Positions 21,102 to 30,807 of a DNA stretch of 64,000 bases are shown piece by piece. The stretch's first letter is position 1, and the number at the start of each line of letters is the position of its first letter. This DNA comes from Cannabis sativa (taxonomy: Eukaryota; Streptophyta; Magnoliopsida; Rosales; Cannabaceae), in NCBI RefSeq assembly GCF_029168945.1, contig NC_083606.1, positions 15,216,041 to 15,280,040 on the forward strand. Reading direction: 5' to 3'. The translations under genes and the position numbers were made by a program. The notes under the pieces were generated by a model that was not told the DNA's origin, ran no database searches, and saw only the letters and a list, made by a program, of their open reading frames with translations.

Positions 21102-21431
21102 TAATTAATTGCAAAAATTTTCCCAAGGTACGATCAGTGATATGGTAAAAGATGTTTGTCAGGGGATTTCATTTGTTTATAACAACATAGTATACTATAG
21201 TGGTGACACTGACAGGTGATTAACTATTTTCTTTCTTTCTTTTTTTCCTGCCTATATGAAATATTGTATTCTATTGACGATTTTTGTTGTGCTTATTTTA
21301 ATAGAATTTATCTAATGGGTCAATCAGCTGGTGCACATATTGCTGGATGTGCTCTCTTGGTGTTGGCAATTCAAGAATCAGTGAAAGGAGAGAATGCTTC
21401 CGTAAAAGTTTCTGACTTGAAAGCTTATTAA
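21102..21431 (+). pseudogene. Fragment of an isoprenylcysteine alpha-carbonyl methylesterase-like gene
   Basis: Two exons of an alpha/beta-hydrolase gene with a preserved GT-AG intron (21216-21304). Exon 1 (about 21102-21215) encodes KNFP, then [16 protein letters not shown]; a one-base deletion in the Pro codon near 21122-21124 shifts the frame between the two parts. Exon 2 (21305-21431) encodes [19 protein letters not shown] with the nucleophile elbow GQSAG, and ends DLKAY before a stop where relatives continue. The intact intron means it was copied as DNA, not from mRNA. The piece covers only the middle of the family's protein. It lies upstream of, and in the same orientation as, a Helitron 3' end at 21951, so Helitron capture is plausible. 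Confidence 0.85.
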
Positions 21432-21951
21432 TTTTAGTTTATTTAGAGGGTAAATTTCTGTTACTTTATCATAGTTTATTATGAATGAAAAGTGCAAAAT
21501 ACAAAAATTATACTATTGTATCTGTCGAAGCAAATGAAGATTGAAATTTACCAATGAGTATCATTAGTTTTCTTATTTACAATTTTTAGACACATGCTAT
21601 TTTCAATTATCAATAATTTAGAGATTGATTTTTAATTTTCTTTTTATCTTACACCCATTTAAGTAATGTTTCCTTAAGTATTGGAACATCAATTTTTAAT
21701 TTATTTTTTGGATTAACTTAAGAACATATTTTAATTATCAAGCTTTCTTAAACACTAATATGTTGCATCCGGTATTCACTTTTAATTGATAAAATTATAA
21801 ACTATAATATTTAGATATACATAATAATAATCTGACCTAATAACTAATAATATGTTTTCTTTAATTTTTAATTGTATCACTTTTAAATAATATATAAAAA
21901 AAACTAGCATAAAATTTAGTATACGTGCCTCACACATAGCTTTTTTACTAG
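21432..21951 (+). mobile_element. Helitron D, 3' part
   Basis: Ends with CTAG at 21948-21951, preceded by a degraded hairpin (TACGTGCC...CACATA). The last 400 bases match, inverted, Helitron E from 58061 and, over a shorter stretch, Helitron F from 22883. The 5' end is not identified. It may include the methylesterase fragment upstream. Noncoding. Confidence 0.72.
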
Positions 21952-21955
21952 TATA

Positions 21956-22860
21956 TCTTTATATATTAAAAGTGTCTATCTAACGGCAATTCTTGGTTTA
22001 ACGATTCCTTTTTTTATTTAGCCTTACACGATTAACTTAACAGACTGTTAACGTTAAACGTTAACAAATAAATAAACCCAATAATTAAACCCAAAAAATT
22101 AAACAATCTTTTTTTTAAATTAAAAAAAATATCTTACCCACATATCTCTCTAACAAATCCTACCATTTTTGAAATTTTTTTACACGGATAAATTCAAATT
22201 TCAAAAAATAAACCCAATAATTAAACCCAAAAAATTAAATAATATTTACGATTAACTTACATATCTCTCTAACAAACTACAATTTTTGAATTTTTTTTAC
22301 ACTGCTTTATTCAAATTTCAAAAAATAAACCCAATAATTAAACCAAAAATTAAACAATATTAACCCATTCATCACCCATACAGGCAAACACAACAATTTC
22401 ACCTACTGAAACAGAATGCAATCATCAGTTACTTCTTTAATACTTCTTTGTTACTTTTGTTGTGCTATTTTGAGTGAAGGTGGCTTTATAATGAGCAGAT
22501 GAAATTTTAATACTTCTTTGTTACTTTATAATCGAGACTTTGAGAATTGAGGGTTCATTCTTTGTCTAATTTACACACGCTTTGCTTATTCTTAATTTTG
22601 TAATATTTGTTTTTCCAGGTCAAAGATGTTCTTGCTGCTATTATTTTAAGAACTGGAACAAATGCAACATATATTATAACCTTATTATTATTGTTTCCAA
22701 TATGTTTTTACTGGACATAAAAGTTTAATTTAAATTTATTATTCAAATCTCTCTAAATTAAATATTATTTATTTTTTATTCATTTATTTCCTTCCGAACT
22801 CATAATATAATACTTAATATAAAACATAGCATACGTGCATCGCACGTAACAATATACTAG
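21956..22860 (+). mobile_element. Helitron A, short non-autonomous element
   Basis: Starts TCTTTATATATTAAAAGTG at 21956 and ends CTAG at 22857-22860. Twelve bases before the end-motif region is a perfect hairpin TACGTGC-ATC-GCACGTA (22832-22848). TC start, 3' hairpin and CTAR end are the defining features of Helitrons, and no target duplication is expected. The interior is AT-rich with imperfect internal repeats (about 22075-22360) and no gene. It is separated from the end of Helitron D by only TATA. Confidence 0.85.
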
Positions 22861-22882
22861 TATATATATATATACATATATA

Positions 22883-23936
22883 CTAGCAAAAACCTACGTG
22901 CGAGGCACGTATACTAAATTTTATGTTAGTTTTTTTATATATATTATTTAAAAGTAATACAATTAAAAATTAAATAAAAAATATTATTAATTATTAGGTG
23001 AGATTATTATTATGTTTATCTAAATATTATAATTTATAATTTTTAATGTTACGTGCTAGACACGTATGTACTATTTACTTGTCTAATACCAATTTAACGA
23101 AAATCAAATTATGTCAAAAAAAAAAATGTAGCAAACTGTCTTATCATCTGCAATAGCATTTTAAAAATTGAACGCCTGTTGAAGAAATAAAGAAAACAAA
23201 AGGAATAGTCAAAATGTGACTGTTAGTGTATTTGAAATTAAATTTTATTTTCCTATTCCTTAAAAGAAATCATTTTCCTATTGTGAAGAAACTATAAATA
23301 GTTTTTGAGAATGAAATATAGCATGTAGATATAAATAAAATGTATATATGAAGTGTTAGCGTACCCACTACTTTTAAGTTGTGTCTACTCCACCTCATAA
23401 AAATGTATATGTCATTTTTTTTGTTCGGTCTACAACTGACTACTGATGTGTATTACGGAAATTAGCTTCTAAAAACACAAATTAAGATTTTAGACTTTAA
23501 AACAAATATATTTTGCATTAAATGAGACACAAAGAATACATTTATAACAAACATCTTAGCTGAAATTCAAGAAAAACTCACCTGAAAATATAGTTAATCA
23601 ACAATTTTCTTAGCAAAACATTTAAAAGAGGACTAACCAAATTAAATACCAATAATCAAATGTATAATTATATATGCTTAAATATGTTTAGAATTAATGG
23701 GTTATGTTTAATTATATGATTTGAAACAAATTAATATCAAGATATTATTGTTTTCTTTCTGGCACGTAGCTTCGTTTCGTTAAACTTGCTGTTACTTAAC
23801 CACAAAAATAAAAATAGTTAAATTAAGAATTCAAAAATTGTTATTTTAATAAATCGTTATTAAAAAAAAAAAAAAAAGTCACCCATAGTATTAATATGGC
23901 TTGAGTCGTCAGAGTGTACCTGGTAAGAAAAAACTT
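22883..23936 (-). mobile_element. Helitron F, 3' part
   Basis: On the minus strand it ends with CTAG at 22883-22886, preceded by a perfect hairpin TACGTGC-GAG-GCACGTA (22895-22911). It shares its terminal sequence with Helitrons D and E. Helitron A and F face each other tail to tail across a (TA)n tract. The 5' end is not found. After about 23070 the sequence is AT-rich with no supported gene, except that about 23895-23941 seems to be half of a captured exon (see 28532). Confidence 0.7.
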
Positions 23937-23941
23937 GTCAT

Positions 23942-24915
23942 TGTTGGAAATTTATAGGTGCTTCAATAGAAAGACTAAAGTCAAAATACAACTCAAATTG
24001 AAAAGTACAAGAACAATAATATTGATAAAATAATGTTACAACTCTAGACAAAATATACACATAAGTATAGAAAATAAGATGAAGAGAAGATTATAAAATA
24101 CAATATAAATAGTAGTATATATATAGATGTGAGAACAATCTCAACAACACTAACACCAAGTGTCAAGTAGGGGAATCACAAAACTTGAACAAGGTTTTAC
24201 ACCTTTGTCCAAAAGCTTATTTCCCCCTACCACAAGCACTTAGGGAAGAAAGAAAATGGAAATAGCTTTCTGGAATTATCAAGCTTATAGTTTCTAGCAA
24301 GGTGCTCTCTTTGATAGAAACTCACAAAAAATATTGTCACTTTCAAGTGAAAGAAAAACCTCTATTTATAGTGTTTTAAGATCACATATTTTGAAATTCA
24401 AATAACCTACACCCAAGGGTTGTTACCATTTCTTAATGGGGTGTAAATGAGATTAAATGGGTAATTTGGAGGTTATGAGAGTTGTTAAAAACCATCCTTA
24501 TAGGCAAAAAACGTTCAACAATTAAAGCTGAAAAAAACAGTAACTAGTTACTAGTTACCAAATTTTTCAGCTTTTGCAAACAACTCTTCAAACCATTCCA
24601 AACCATTGCCACTTTATTTTATATCACTTATACACTTTATAAATGACAAAATTCAATCCCCAACAACTATATTTGAATTATGGTTTTGAATTTCAAAACA
24701 ATTAAGTTGTGTAACCACTCTTTACACACTTAATTAGTGATCATGTGGAAGTTACAAAATATGAGTAACTCCACCTCTAATGTTACAATTTATGTGAATA
24801 TTATTATATGTATGTAACTCTCAATCATATTATATACATTAATCTCATATTAATATATAATATGTCTCATTTTAATATTTTAATCTATCTTATATTATAA
24901 CAATATAATATAACA
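23942..24915 (-). repeat. 3' LTR of the gag-only element
   Basis: 974 bases. It differs from the 5' LTR by eye only near 23973 (T here, C at 27589) and near 24770 (C here, T at 28386). Confidence 0.9.
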
Positions 24916-26648
24916 TTCCCCCACTAGATTAAAACTTGTGACACACCATTGTAACATTATTTAATCAATCAAATATTATCTATCCCCCACTTTGATTGAA
25001 TAAATCAAACACTTTTATAGAGATCTTGCTTAGATGCATAAAGTAAAATGTCTTTCGACTTGAATTTTACCTTAGTGTAGTTACCACAAAGTTTGTTGAA
25101 ATTTTGGTTGCCGTAACATTGAACCACTATCCCTTTAATACAAACCGGTGATAACACACACATCTTTGCTAGAGTTCACTTGAGACTTCATTTTAGATCG
25201 CTTGTGCACCGTTAATGGCCATGTGCAACATCCATTTCATAGACTCTCTAGAGAATAACTCCCAATTCTCATAAGAGGCGGCACCACCTCTAGTCCATAT
25301 AGGTAGAAATTAGTGTCTCACAAATTCTCTTTAGACACATCATTCTATTAAAAAACCTTTAGGTTTTAACCCTCTAAATTTTACCATTAGTACTCTTTCA
25401 TAGATGGGACAAGTTGAGTACTACTTTTTCACTCTATTGACTTGTTATTACCTATTGAACTTAAGACTAGATTTTTACTAGTGTTAAGATAGGTTACCAT
25501 CAATGAGTAAAACTCTAAGGGAGTTTAGGTCCCATCCCTCAAAATTTCATGCTTTAATCTTGTACGGAGATTAAGCGATTTGTTATAACCACACACTTTT
25601 CGATTCCAAACGAATCTTGCTAGCCAAAATTAGTGACCATTTTTACATGACCACTTTTCTCCTTAAGTATACTTAAGCTTTGAAAATTAAATCACATAAG
25701 ATTAATTTTCACACTTACTCTATTTCTTATAAATTTTAATACCAAGCATATTAAAATTATGCACTAACTTTAGACACTAAACATGTCTAAGTCTTACTCA
25801 AATTTTAGGCACCAAGCATGCCTAAATTTCACATGGCATCCATTCTTTTACTAAATTGACTTGATAAATATTGGATGTCACCCCCACACTTCCACACATT
25901 TAATAGATATGACTCTATTTTATTTCTTTCTTCAAACAATTTTCTTTACACTATCATTGACACCATCCATGTCAAAATTTATAACCTTTGTACTCATAAT
26001 CAATCGAACAAATTTTGATTAACTATTTGAGTCTTACCCCCACATTTTCACTATTACTATCATATACATTAAATATGATATGTTACACATATATTATTAT
26101 TATACAATAATAATGTCTATAACTTTCATTCAAAAAATTGTAACTCCTACAACTTTATGCTAATAATGTATGTTATACTATCATCTCATATATAACATAC
26201 ATAATATTAATGTTTATCACAACTATATATGTTACATATCTCACATACATGTAACATATACACTTTAATATACATATCAATATATCATAATCTATATCAT
26301 CTTCACATGATATATATATATTTATTGTATGCATCTTATGCTATATATATTATATATGCATCTCATAAATAAATATTCTCATCACAAATATATATCATGT
26401 ATTACATGCTCAACATATATAATATATACATGCTATATATTATATATCTCACATATATATTAACATGCAATATACTCAAACTAATAGAATTATTTGTAAA
26501 TTTGTTGTACACAAAATTCTCATTCTCAAAATGATATACCAAACACATAGAGTAAAGTGAAATGAACTTTATTTATTTATAGCTTCACAAGCATTATTTA
26601 AATATGTCAATACATAGACAATCATCTCACAAAACAATATAAGCATGA
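24916..26648 (-). other. Noncoding interior of the gag-only element
   Basis: 1.7 kb without recognisable coding sequence on either strand; pol would normally be here. About 26060-26470 is rich in TATATA and CATATAT words. The end next to the 3' LTR is the polypurine tract. Confidence 0.75.
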
Positions 26649-27526
26649 CTATGCCATAATCACTTCCTCATCATCTATGGTATTAATCTCATTTTTCATT
26701 AGATCCTTACGATGCCTACAATCTCTTGCGTAGTGCCCAAATTTTCCACAGACAAAACAATGGCCTCTCACTTCTTTGAATTGGCTATTGTCTTTTCTTG
26801 GACCCAAATATTTTCCACCACTTTTATTATTGTTGTTGCCTTTGTGATGCTTGTTTGAGACCGCATTGGCCTTAGAAACCTCATCTTTAGGTTCTTTCAC
26901 ATTTCCCTTATCTCTCAATCTCGATTCCTCTTCGATTCGGATATGTTTTGGATCTCTTCCAATGAATAATCCTCATTTTTATGGAGGATTCTTTTCCTAT
27001 AGCCCTTCCAAGTTGGTGGCAACTTTGCCACAATTGCACCAACTTGGAATGCCTCGGGAAGCTCAATCTTGAGAACCTTTAACTTGTTCACAATGATTTG
27101 TAACTCATGGATTTGAGGAAGAAGATCTTTAGCATCACTAAAAGAAAATTCAAAATATTGTGAAATTAAAAATTTTCTTGTACCTTCTTCTTCCGCCTTG
27201 TATTTTGCTTCCAAAGCATTCCAAATCTCCTTCGCGGAATTAGTATTAGTGTAGAGATCATATAGCCTATCAGACAAGGCATTTAGAATATGACCTCTAC
27301 ATAGGAGATTGTCCTCCTCTCTCTTCCTTCTCTTCTCCACCATCTCGGGAGTGTCTTTCTCGGATTGAGCGGGTAGAGGCTCCAAAGTAGACTCAAGAAT
27401 ATATGCTATCTTGAGTGTGGTCAAGAGAAACCTCACTTTATCTTGCCACCTAGTAAAGTTGGATCCATCAAACCTATCCAACCTCACTAGGTCTTGATTC
27501 ATCATTTTGATGGTCTCACCTTCCAT
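26649..27526 (-). pseudogene. Gag of the gag-only element (one frameshift)
   Basis: ATG at 27526 (MEGETIKMMNQDLVRLDRF) lies 30 bases after the 5' LTR. It opens a UBN2-type copia gag domain with DGSNFTRWQDKVRFLL, EIWNALEAKYKAEEEGTRKF and a LPPTWKGYRKRILH stretch. Near 26940, after EEIQ, one base appears to be missing and the reading moves to another frame, where it continues RIEEESRLRDKGNVKEP. That frame carries an intact CCHC zinc knuckle, CFVCGKFGHYARDC, and stops at 26649. Full length would be about 290 residues. The knuckle suggests RNA packaging; particle formation by the product is inferred from the family. Confidence 0.9.
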
Positions 27527-27557
27527 TGAAACTAGGTAGGATGGATAAGCTTTTGAC

Positions 27558-28531
27558 TGTTGGAAATTTATAGGTGCTTCAATAGAAAGACCAAAGTCAA
27601 AATACAACTCAAATTGAAAAGTACAAGAACAATAATATTGATAAAATAATGTTACAACTCTAGACAAAATATACACATAAGTATAGAAAATAAGATGAAG
27701 AGAAGATTATAAAATACAATATAAATAGTAGTATATATATAGATGTGAGAACAATCTCAACAACACTAACACCAAGTGTCAAGTAGGGGAATCACAAAAC
27801 TTGAACAAGGTTTTACACCTTTGTCCAAAAGCTTATTTCCCCCTACCACAAGCACTTAGGGAAGAAAGAAAATGGAAATAGCTTTCTGGAATTATCAAGC
27901 TTATAGTTTCTAGCAAGGTGCTCTCTTTGATAGAAACTCACAAAAAATATTGTCACTTTCAAGTGAAAGAAAAACCTCTATTTATAGTGTTTTAAGATCA
28001 CATATTTTGAAATTCAAATAACCTACACCCAAGGGTTGTTACCATTTCTTAATGGGGTGTAAATGAGATTAAATGGGTAATTTGGAGGTTATGAGAGTTG
28101 TTAAAAACCATCCTTATAGGCAAAAAACGTTCAACAATTAAAGCTGAAAAAAACAGTAACTAGTTACTAGTTACCAAATTTTTCAGCTTTTGCAAACAAC
28201 TCTTCAAACCATTCCAAACCATTGCCACTTTATTTTATATCACTTATACACTTTATAAATGACAAAATTCAATCCCCAACAACTATATTTGAATTATGGT
28301 TTTGAATTTCAAAACAATTAAGTTGTGTAACCACTCTTTACACACTTAATTAGTGATCATGTGGAAGTTACAAAATATGAGTAACTCTACCTCTAATGTT
28401 ACAATTTATGTGAATATTATTATATGTATGTAACTCTCAATCATATTATATACATTAATCTCATATTAATATATAATATGTCTCATTTTAATATTTTAAT
28501 CTATCTTATATTATAACAATATAATATAACA
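27558..28531 (-). repeat. 5' LTR of the gag-only element
   Basis: 974 bases, upstream LTR in the sense of transcription. A minus-strand TATAAATA box is at 27986-27979. No standard Met-tRNA primer-binding site is visible in the 30 bases between the LTR and the gag start codon. Confidence 0.9.
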
Positions 28532-28608
28532 GTCATCTGTGTTTTTGCCAGTTTTTGAAGGAAATACCTTTCCAGATGGATCGTGGGTTATATTAATTTT
28601 GTGAAAAA
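28532..28608 (-). pseudogene. Unrecognised captured exon, one half; other half at about 23895-23941
   Basis: When the gag-only element and one copy of its target duplication are removed, a minus-strand frame runs without stop from about 28608 through 28532 and on to about 23895. Its composition is protein-like (for example GKVFPSKTGKNTDDKFF). I do not recognise the protein. It shares strand with the aquaporin exon at 28941-29057, and both could be cargo of Helitron F. Confidence 0.4.
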
Positions 28609-28940
28609 CGACAAAAATAACACTCTAAAACATAAATTAATTTGTTTGCTTTCTGGAAATAGGGAGTATAATTAGTCAAGAGATAAATATTAATTACATG
28701 GATAATATATAACATGAGAAGAAGAACAAGAAGAGAATAAAAAGAACACTTCTTCTGATCATCACTACTCATGAACAAATAATACACAGGTTCGCAAGCT
28801 AACAAAAAAAAAGATTTTTAAATATGAAAGATGATACCGAAAAAAAAAAGTAAAAAATTAAAAATTAAACATTAATCAACCTCTCTCATTATCATACACA
28901 CAACCAAACAAAATAAATTATGAATTTAATAATTAATTTT

Positions 28941-29057
28941 CTAGTTGGTAGCGTTTCTTTCCGATCCCAAAGCTTTAATGGCAATTGCCCTCAGTATGTA
29001 CTGGTGGTACGCCGCGGCGGCCAAAGCTCCGATAAGTGGTCCGACCCAGAAAATCCA
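28941..29057 (-). pseudogene. Last exon of a PIP2-type aquaporin (fragment)
   Basis: Starting after a splice acceptor (GAGCAG before 29057), the minus strand encodes [20 protein letters not shown], then [12 protein letters not shown], ending ERNATN and TAG. This is the C-terminal transmembrane region and tail of plasma-membrane water channels, closest from memory to PIP2;7-like proteins. Relatives have a tail of the type GSFRSNATN; here one codon is lost and Phe is replaced by Glu. No other aquaporin exon is visible upstream, and the sequence at 29058-29150 looks like intron. It is a gene fragment, not a functional channel. Confidence 0.88.
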
Positions 29058-29149
29058 CTGCTCAAAACAAAACAAGAACCCATGTATCAAAACACTGAAA
29101 ATATTATAACATATCAGATCTTTAAAATACAAATATTGGTAGCTAAATA

Positions 29150-29579
29150 ATAACCTGGAGAAGATTACTGTTGAGATTGAGACATAGCTTCTAAAACCAG
29201 GCAGCAGTGAGATTTTTGATAGCTTGATTGGGAATAGTGATTGAGAACCAAATCATAGGCATAGTGAATACGGTGATTGAAATAAAATCGTTCTTCTAAA
29301 ATCTATTAGTGAGATTTTGAATGACTCAATTGGGAATGGAGACTCGTGGACATAACTTCTAAAATCAGGCATTTTGAAATTTCGAATGCCCTTAATTATC
29401 GAACTTGAGTTAGTTATTTTAAATTTTTATATGATTAAAATATAAAAGTAATATTAATTTATTTAAAAAAAGTAACTCATGAATTTCTCATAAACTATTT
29501 TATTTTTAATATAAATAAAAAGTCACCCATAAATATCTCATTCTCTCACTTTCTATATATATATATATATATTTATATA
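29150..29579. other. AT-rich sequence without gene
   Basis: Contains loosely repeated 'cataacttctaaaa' type words (29184-29370) and a (TA)n tract at 29560-29579. About 29546-29567 matches the left part of repeat R1. I see no gene. Confidence 0.5.
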
Positions 29580-30397
29580 CTAGGTGATTGTTACGTGCCA
29601 AGCCACGTAGTGTTAGTTTTATTTAATATTTTAATTTTTTATTTTAATTAATAATTAAAATAGTATAATTATTTGAACGGTTTGTTTTATAAAAATAAAA
29701 TATGTGTCAGTATATTTAGTAAGTAAAACATAGTTGTGTTATAATAATGTATGTTATTAATAGTAAAATGTACATTAATCTTCTAATTGAAAAAAGTTCT
29801 ATTATCTCATTTCATATCTAATAATAGCTACACAACTATATATTTATAGACTTTCACATTCTTTGCAAATTACTAATAAGCACCAATAATATTTTCATAT
29901 TCTAATATTTTTCAACCTTCTCCTCTTGGTGATAAAATTAAAAATAAAACTAAAAATAAGCACAAACAGGTAAATACTAATTACAGCCCATTTCATCTTT
30001 TTTTATTATTATTATTTTAAGCCCAAGCCCAAAAATCTCTAAGCCAACACAATCAATCTTCTTTTATATTATCTTTTCTACATATTTTATCTATATTTTT
30101 CTTTTTTAAAAAATAAATAAAAAAATTATTAATATTCTCCCAAGATAGGTTTGTTAGAGAGATTTGTGGCTAAGATGATTTTTTTAATTTAAAAAGAGAT
30201 TATTAATATTTAAAAGATTGTTTATTTAAAAGATTGTTTAATTTTTTGGGTTTAATTATTGAGTTTATTTTTTAACGGGAGATCAAACCTAATCGTTAAA
30301 TTTAACAGAATATTCTTTTATTTTTAAGTATATTCTGTTAAACCAAGAATGTTAAACCAAGAAATGCCGTTAGATAGACACTTTTAATATATAAAGA
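29580..30397 (-). mobile_element. Helitron B, short non-autonomous element
   Basis: Minus-strand Helitron of 818 bases. Its 5' end TCTTTATATATTAAAAGTG is at 30397 and the same start is seen in Helitron A. Its 3' end CTAG is at 29583-29580, with a hairpin (ACGTGGC...GCACGT) at about 29608-29593. Noncoding. Its 5' 300 bases recur at 42428-42694. It sits two bases from the 3' end of Helitron C. Confidence 0.85.
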
Positions 30398-30444
30398 TAC
30401 TAGATGAATGTACGTGCCGAGCCACGTATTGCTAGTTTCATTTA

Positions 30445-30495
30445 GAGATTTTTACACCTCATGTCAAAATTGACACCTTTTTTACATTTTTATCC
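30445..30495 (+). repeat. MULE 1 left terminal inverted repeat
   Basis: Begins GAGATTTTTACACC; pairs imperfectly with the right end at 39922-39972. Common blocks are GAGATTTTT at the tip and TTTACATTT about 40 bases in. Confidence 0.75.
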
Positions 30496-30807
30496 TTACA
30501 CGGTTTTTTAAACTTTTTTAACTTTTACATTTTTCAATTTTACTTTTCAAAAAGTTTAATAATTACAATTTTACCTTTTCCCTTCTTCCTTACACACGTA
30601 CACGCACGCCACCTCATAAATCCTTTCTTTTTTTTTTTTTTTGAATTTTTCATTTACCTGATTCTTCCACTCTTCAAACCGAGCTTCCCACGATCACCAT
30701 TATCAAGCCCTAACCAATTTCTTCTTCCCACGATCACCTTCTCCAAGCCCTCACCCACGTTTTCCTCAACCTACATTGTCATCCTCCTCTATATTTTCTC
30801 TATATAA

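Larger units (their letters stand above)
23942..28531 (-). mobile_element. Complete gag-only LTR retrotransposon (TR-GAG-like, copia-type gag)
   Basis: Two 974-base LTRs (23942-24915 and 27558-28531) begin TGTTGG and end ATAACA. They are flanked by the target duplication GTCAT (23937-23941 and 28532-28536). By eye the LTRs differ at two positions, so insertion is recent. The coding strand is minus. The interior holds only a gag gene next to the 5' LTR, then 1.7 kb of noncoding DNA and a polypurine tract (CTAGTGGGGGAATG on the minus strand) abutting the 3' LTR. No protease, integrase or reverse transcriptase is present. This matches the published class of terminal-repeat elements with only gag, which depend on a partner for copying. 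Confidence 0.92.

Noticed and set aside
23050..23066. TACGTGCTAGACACGTA palindrome as another Helitron 3' end
   Set aside because: The stem is perfect but no CTAR terminus lies at the usual distance after it in either direction.
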